Shown here: positions 5,007 through 7,315 of the stretch, one piece after another
How positions within the stretch are numbered: the first letter of the stretch is position 1
Layout: every line of letters starts with the position of its first letter
The notes under the pieces: model-generated
What the model was told of the DNA's origin: nothing
Databases searched by the model: none
Seen by the model: the letters and a program-made list of their open reading frames with translations, nothing else
Program-made: the position numbers and the translations under genes
Source: JAUIET01 sp045105115
GTDB taxonomy: Bacteria > Pseudomonadota > Gammaproteobacteria > Pseudomonadales > JAUIET01
Length of the DNA stretch: 7,315 nt
Assembly: GCA_045105115.1 (NCBI GenBank)
Contig: JBGCDE010000168.1
Span: forward strand, 1-7,315
Direction: 5' to 3'

Positions 5007-6872
5007 ATGTCTCGCTTACCCATTATTGTTGGCTTTGGCGGTATCAATGCCGCCGGCAGATCGTCATTTCACCATGGCTATCGCCGCCTGGTAGTCGATG
5101 CGCTGTCTGAGGCGCAAGCCGCACGCACCTGGCACTCTCTGGCTCAGGTGATGAACCTGGAAACCGGCAATGGGCTGGATGCAGGTCTTATATCGCAGAT
5201 ACGCGACAATACACTGATACGTCGCATTGGTAGCGACCACTTTGATACAGAAAATATACCCTGGAATCGTCGCGTTAATTTGCGCCCCGAACCAGAACGC
5301 CCAATATTCTTCGACTTAAGAACCAAGCACTTACCCGCGCAAATTCCTGATAGCTGGGAAATTAGCCACATGGACGACCGCACAGTGCGCGTTATTGTTC
5401 AAGGCGCGTGTGAAATGATGTTGCCCGATTCGCTGATCAGTGACGTGAAAGCAGCAGGGCAGTTGCCCACGGGTTTTGATCCCAAGGTGTTGTACCAATC
5501 ACGCAATCATCCGCGTGGTATTCAGATGACAGTCTATGGCGCATCGGATGCGCTGCAGTCGGTGGGTATAGATTGGGAGCAGGTGCGCAAAAAAGTGTCG
5601 CCAGACGAAATCAGTGTGTACGCTGGCAGTGCCATGAGTCAGCTCGATCACGCGGGCAACGGTGGCATGATGGCATCAAGAGCGCTTGGCAAACGGGTTA
5701 CGTCCAAGCAATGCGCATTGGGCTTTGCAGAGATGCCTGCCGATTTTATCAATGCCTATGTTTTGGGTAGTGTAGGCATGACCGGCACCAGCATGGGGGC
5801 GTGTGCATCATTTTTGTATAACTTGCGATTAGCAGTGAATGATATTCGCAGTGGCAAAAGTCGCGTTGTTATCGTTGGCAATAGTGAGGCACCGATCACT
5901 CCGGAGATTATTGAAGGTTACTCGGCCATGGGTGCGCTGGCGACAGCAAAAGAGTTGTGTGGCTTAGAAGGTAAAAGTGAATTTGAAGAGCCGGACTTTC
6001 AACGTTCGTGTCGTCCATTCAGTGCCAACTGTGGTTTTACTATTGCGGAGTCTGCGCAGTTTCTGGTTCTGTTTGACGATGAGCTGGCGCTAGAGTTAGG
6101 TGCGAATATGCATGGCGCCATTGACGATGTGTTTGTTAATGCAGATGGTCATAAGAAATCGATTTCTGCACCGGGTATTGGCAATTACATTACGGTGGCC
6201 AAGGCGCTGGCCTCTGCGCAGCAAATAGTGGGTGAAAAAGCGATTCGAGAGAATTCGTTTGTGCAAGCGCATGGCACGGGTACGCCGCAAAATAGGGTGA
6301 CGGAATCGCATGTGTTGAACGAATGTGCCAAAGCGTTTGGTATTGAGAGTTGGCCGTTAGCGGCGGTGAAGTGCTTTCTGGGGCACAGTATTGGTGTGGC
6401 CGGTGGTGACCAGATTATGGCAACATTGGGCGTTTGGGCGCACGGCATACTGCCTGGTATTCGAACCATTGATCATGTTGCTGATGATGTGCACAACAGT
6501 AACCTGGCGATTTCTTCGCAGCATAGCGAGTTTGGTGAAAATGAGTTGGATGTTGCCATCATTAACGCGAAAGGCTTTGGTGGGAACAATGCGTCAGCTT
6601 CTATGTTGGCACCGCATGTAGTGAACGCGATGCTTGAGAAGAAGCATGGTAAAAAGAAGATTGCACAGTGGCGCTCGGTGAATGAAACTGTTGCGACTGC
6701 AGCTGCTGCTTATGATCAGTTGGCGTTGGCGGGGGAGGCTGAGCCGATTTATAAGTTTAATCATAATGTGCTGAGTGGGGAGAATATTCGGTTTGCGGAT
6801 GGGCAGTTGAATATTGAGGGGTATGATCCTATTGAGTTGTTTGGGGAGTGTGCTTATGGGGATATGTTGTAG
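5007..6872 (+). CDS. fabY: Beta-ketoacyl synthase, FabY type (fatty acid synthesis initiation)
   Basis: This 621-residue protein is far longer than FabB/FabF (about 410) and close to the length I recall for Pseudomonas FabY (about 630). The N-terminus SRLPIIVGFGGINAAGRSSF (2-21) is a distinctive FabY-like opening. The thiolase-fold active site is complete: nucleophile C266 in SMGACAS (262-268), H422 in AHGTGTPQNR (421-430), K455, and H460 in FLGHSIG (457-463), with the glycine-rich GFGGNN (523-528) near the end. FabY condenses acetyl-CoA with malonyl-ACP to begin fatty acid synthesis and replaces FabH in Pseudomonas aeruginosa. ATG 5007 has AAGG (4997-5000) 6 nt before it. The gene diverges from a GlxA-type regulator, with a sigma-70 promoter and AraC-style operator between them. 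The last 60 codons or so favour G- and T-ending codons more than the rest. A specialised synthase for a secondary lipid is the main alternative. Confidence 0.78.
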   Translation: MSRLPIIVGFGGINAAGRSSFHHGYRRLVVDALSEAQAARTWHSLAQVMNLETGNGLDAGLISQIRDNTLIRRIGSDHFDTENIPWNRRVNLRPEPERPIFFDLRTKHLPAQIPDSWEISHMDDRTVRVIVQGACEMMLPDSLISDVKAAGQLPTGFDPKVLYQSRNHPRGIQMTVYGASDALQSVGIDWEQVRKKVSPDEISVYAGSAMSQLDHAGNGGMMASRALGKRVTSKQCALGFAEMPADFINAYVLGSVGMTGTSMGACASFLYNLRLAVNDIRSGKSRVVIVGNSEAPITPEIIEGYSAMGALATAKELCGLEGKSEFEEPDFQRSCRPFSANCGFTIAESAQFLVLFDDELALELGANMHGAIDDVFVNADGHKKSISAPGIGNYITVAKALASAQQIVGEKAIRENSFVQAHGTGTPQNRVTESHVLNECAKAFGIESWPLAAVKCFLGHSIGVAGGDQIMATLGVWAHGILPGIRTIDHVADDVHNSNLAISSQHSEFGENELDVAIINAKGFGGNNASASMLAPHVVNAMLEKKHGKKKIAQWRSVNETVATAAAAYDQLALAGEAEPIYKFNHNVLSGENIRFADGQLNIEGYDPIELFGECAYGDML

Positions 6873-6897
6873 CCTTGCCCGCTTTATTCTCAACACC

Positions 6898-7030
6898 GGT
6901 ATCAGGTGGAGTACAAGCAACCAAGACTCGCCGTAAACCCATCCTTGGGGCTTCCCTAAGGGACCTACTTTTGGCATTGAAAAGGTCCCTCTTTTCAATG
7001 GTCTTGGTTGCTTGTACTCCACCTGATGCC
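6898..7030 (+). repeat. Palindromic intergenic repeat, copy 3, with different 30-nt inverted arms and an expanded core
   Basis: The arms 6898-6927 and 7001-7030 are inverted complements over 30 nt with one mismatch, T6900 against G7028 (G-U in a plus-strand transcript). Apart from the inner GAC/GTC they share nothing obvious with the arms of copy 2. The core (6928-7000, 73 nt) has the conserved 'CGCCGTAAACCCATCC' block (6929-6944) and an inner 10-bp stem CATTGAAAAG (6975-6984), loop GTCCCT, CTTTTCAATG (6991-7000). Between these lies a 22-nt insertion (6953-6974) absent from copies 1 and 2. The element fills most of the gap between fabY and the next gene, and its last ATG (6998) is in frame with that gene. 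No T-run follows, so a simple terminator role is not supported. Confidence 0.88.
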
Positions 7031-7060
7031 TCAGTGCCAGATTCGGGTTTGGAAAATTAT

Positions 7061-7315
7061 ATGAACGAAGTTAAAAGTGATGAGTTTCGGGTTGCGCAGT
7101 CTGCGGACGAGGTTTGGGCTAAGCTCAGTGATTTGAGTGTGGCGCATTTGTATGTACCTGGGTTAACCGGGACAAAAGTGACTACTGATATTGCGCAGGG
7201 GATTGGTGCAAGTCGGCAGGTGTTTAGTAAGCGGCCGCCCATGGATGAAACTGTTATTGAGTGGAGTGAGCGTGAAGGTATGTTTCTGCGGCTGCATTAC
7301 GGTGAAAAGAATAAC
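7061..7315 (+). CDS. SRPBCC (START/polyketide-cyclase-like) family protein, 5' part only
   Basis: The first 85 residues are present; the gene runs off the window edge. The pattern SADEVWAKLSDL (14-25) followed by HLYVPGLTG (29-37) and later RPPMDETVIEW (58-68) is typical of SRPBCC polyketide-cyclase-like proteins, in which a beta-sheet wraps a long helix to make a hydrophobic ligand pocket. The ligand cannot be told; with fabY just before it, a lipid is conceivable but this is inference. I place the start at ATG 7061, where GGAAA (7051-7055) is a weak ribosome binding site and the family domain begins. The frame is also open upstream to an ATG at 6998 inside the repeat, which would add 21 residues. 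Whether it shares a transcript with fabY depends on what repeat copy 3 does to elongation. Confidence 0.78.
   Translation, partial: MNEVKSDEFRVAQSADEVWAKLSDLSVAHLYVPGLTGTKVTTDIAQGIGASRQVFSKRPPMDETVIEWSEREGMFLRLHYGEKNN

Noticed and set aside
6898..7030. Simple intrinsic terminator of fabY
   Set aside because: The stem is strong but no T-tract follows either the inner hairpin or the outer arm, and the same core occurs upstream of another gene in reverse orientation. Some effect on elongation remains possible.
7234..7246. NotI-like GCGGCCGC followed by CCATGG, suggesting a cloning linker
   Set aside because: It falls in frame inside a normal SRPBCC motif (KRPPMD), so it is natural coding sequence.

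Overview
The window reads as chromosomal DNA of a gammaproteobacterium, probably marine. The inference rests on a FabY-type ketoacyl synthase (known from Pseudomonas), a bacterial malonyl-CoA decarboxylase, a PEP-CTERM-like small protein, moderate GC content, and an intergenic repeat with a 'CGCCGTAAACCCATCC' core. From memory, similar repeats are common in marine gammaproteobacteria; I could not check this. The genus cannot be fixed from the sequence.

Layout. Positions 1-285 hold two copies of the repeat in opposite orientation, with 82 bases of unassigned AT-rich DNA between them (58-139) in which I see no convincing gene or promoter. Positions 286-3296 are a co-directional (+) lipid cluster: an enoyl-CoA hydratase-type crotonase, an enoyl-CoA isomerase-type crotonase that starts 2 nt after it, and malonyl-CoA decarboxylase 78 nt further on. 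The intergenic region 3297-3474 has a 15-bp tandem repeat that repeats the decarboxylase stop codon, and two perfect stem-loops. Then come two minus-strand genes: a 62-residue PEP-CTERM-like protein with a near-consensus sigma-54 promoter, and a GlxA-type AraC regulator. Diverging from the regulator is fabY (5007-6872). The shared control region holds a sigma-70 promoter and a 17-bp direct repeat with a 21-bp period, the classical geometry of an AraC-family operator. A third copy of the repeat follows, then the start of an SRPBCC-domain gene cut by the window edge.

How the genes fit together. Four of the seven genes handle acyl-CoA or malonyl units. The two crotonases would work in oxidation of unsaturated or ordinary fatty acids. 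Malonyl-CoA decarboxylase returns malonyl-CoA to acetyl-CoA. FabY is expected to start fatty acid synthesis from acetyl-CoA and malonyl-ACP. The AraC/GlxA protein is the obvious candidate regulator of fabY and of itself. The PEP-CTERM-like protein belongs to a different process, exosortase-dependent surface or exopolysaccharide sorting.

The most unusual feature is the repeat. Copies 2 and 3 share a conserved core, but each core lies between 29-30 nt inverted arms that are nearly perfect complements of each other within a copy and unrelated between copies. The element is therefore not a plain insertion: either it carries, or its arrival creates, an inverted duplication of copy-specific sequence. 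The inner hairpin also shows compensatory changes between copies. Copy 1 is cut at the window edge and gives a direct prediction for the sequence just upstream.
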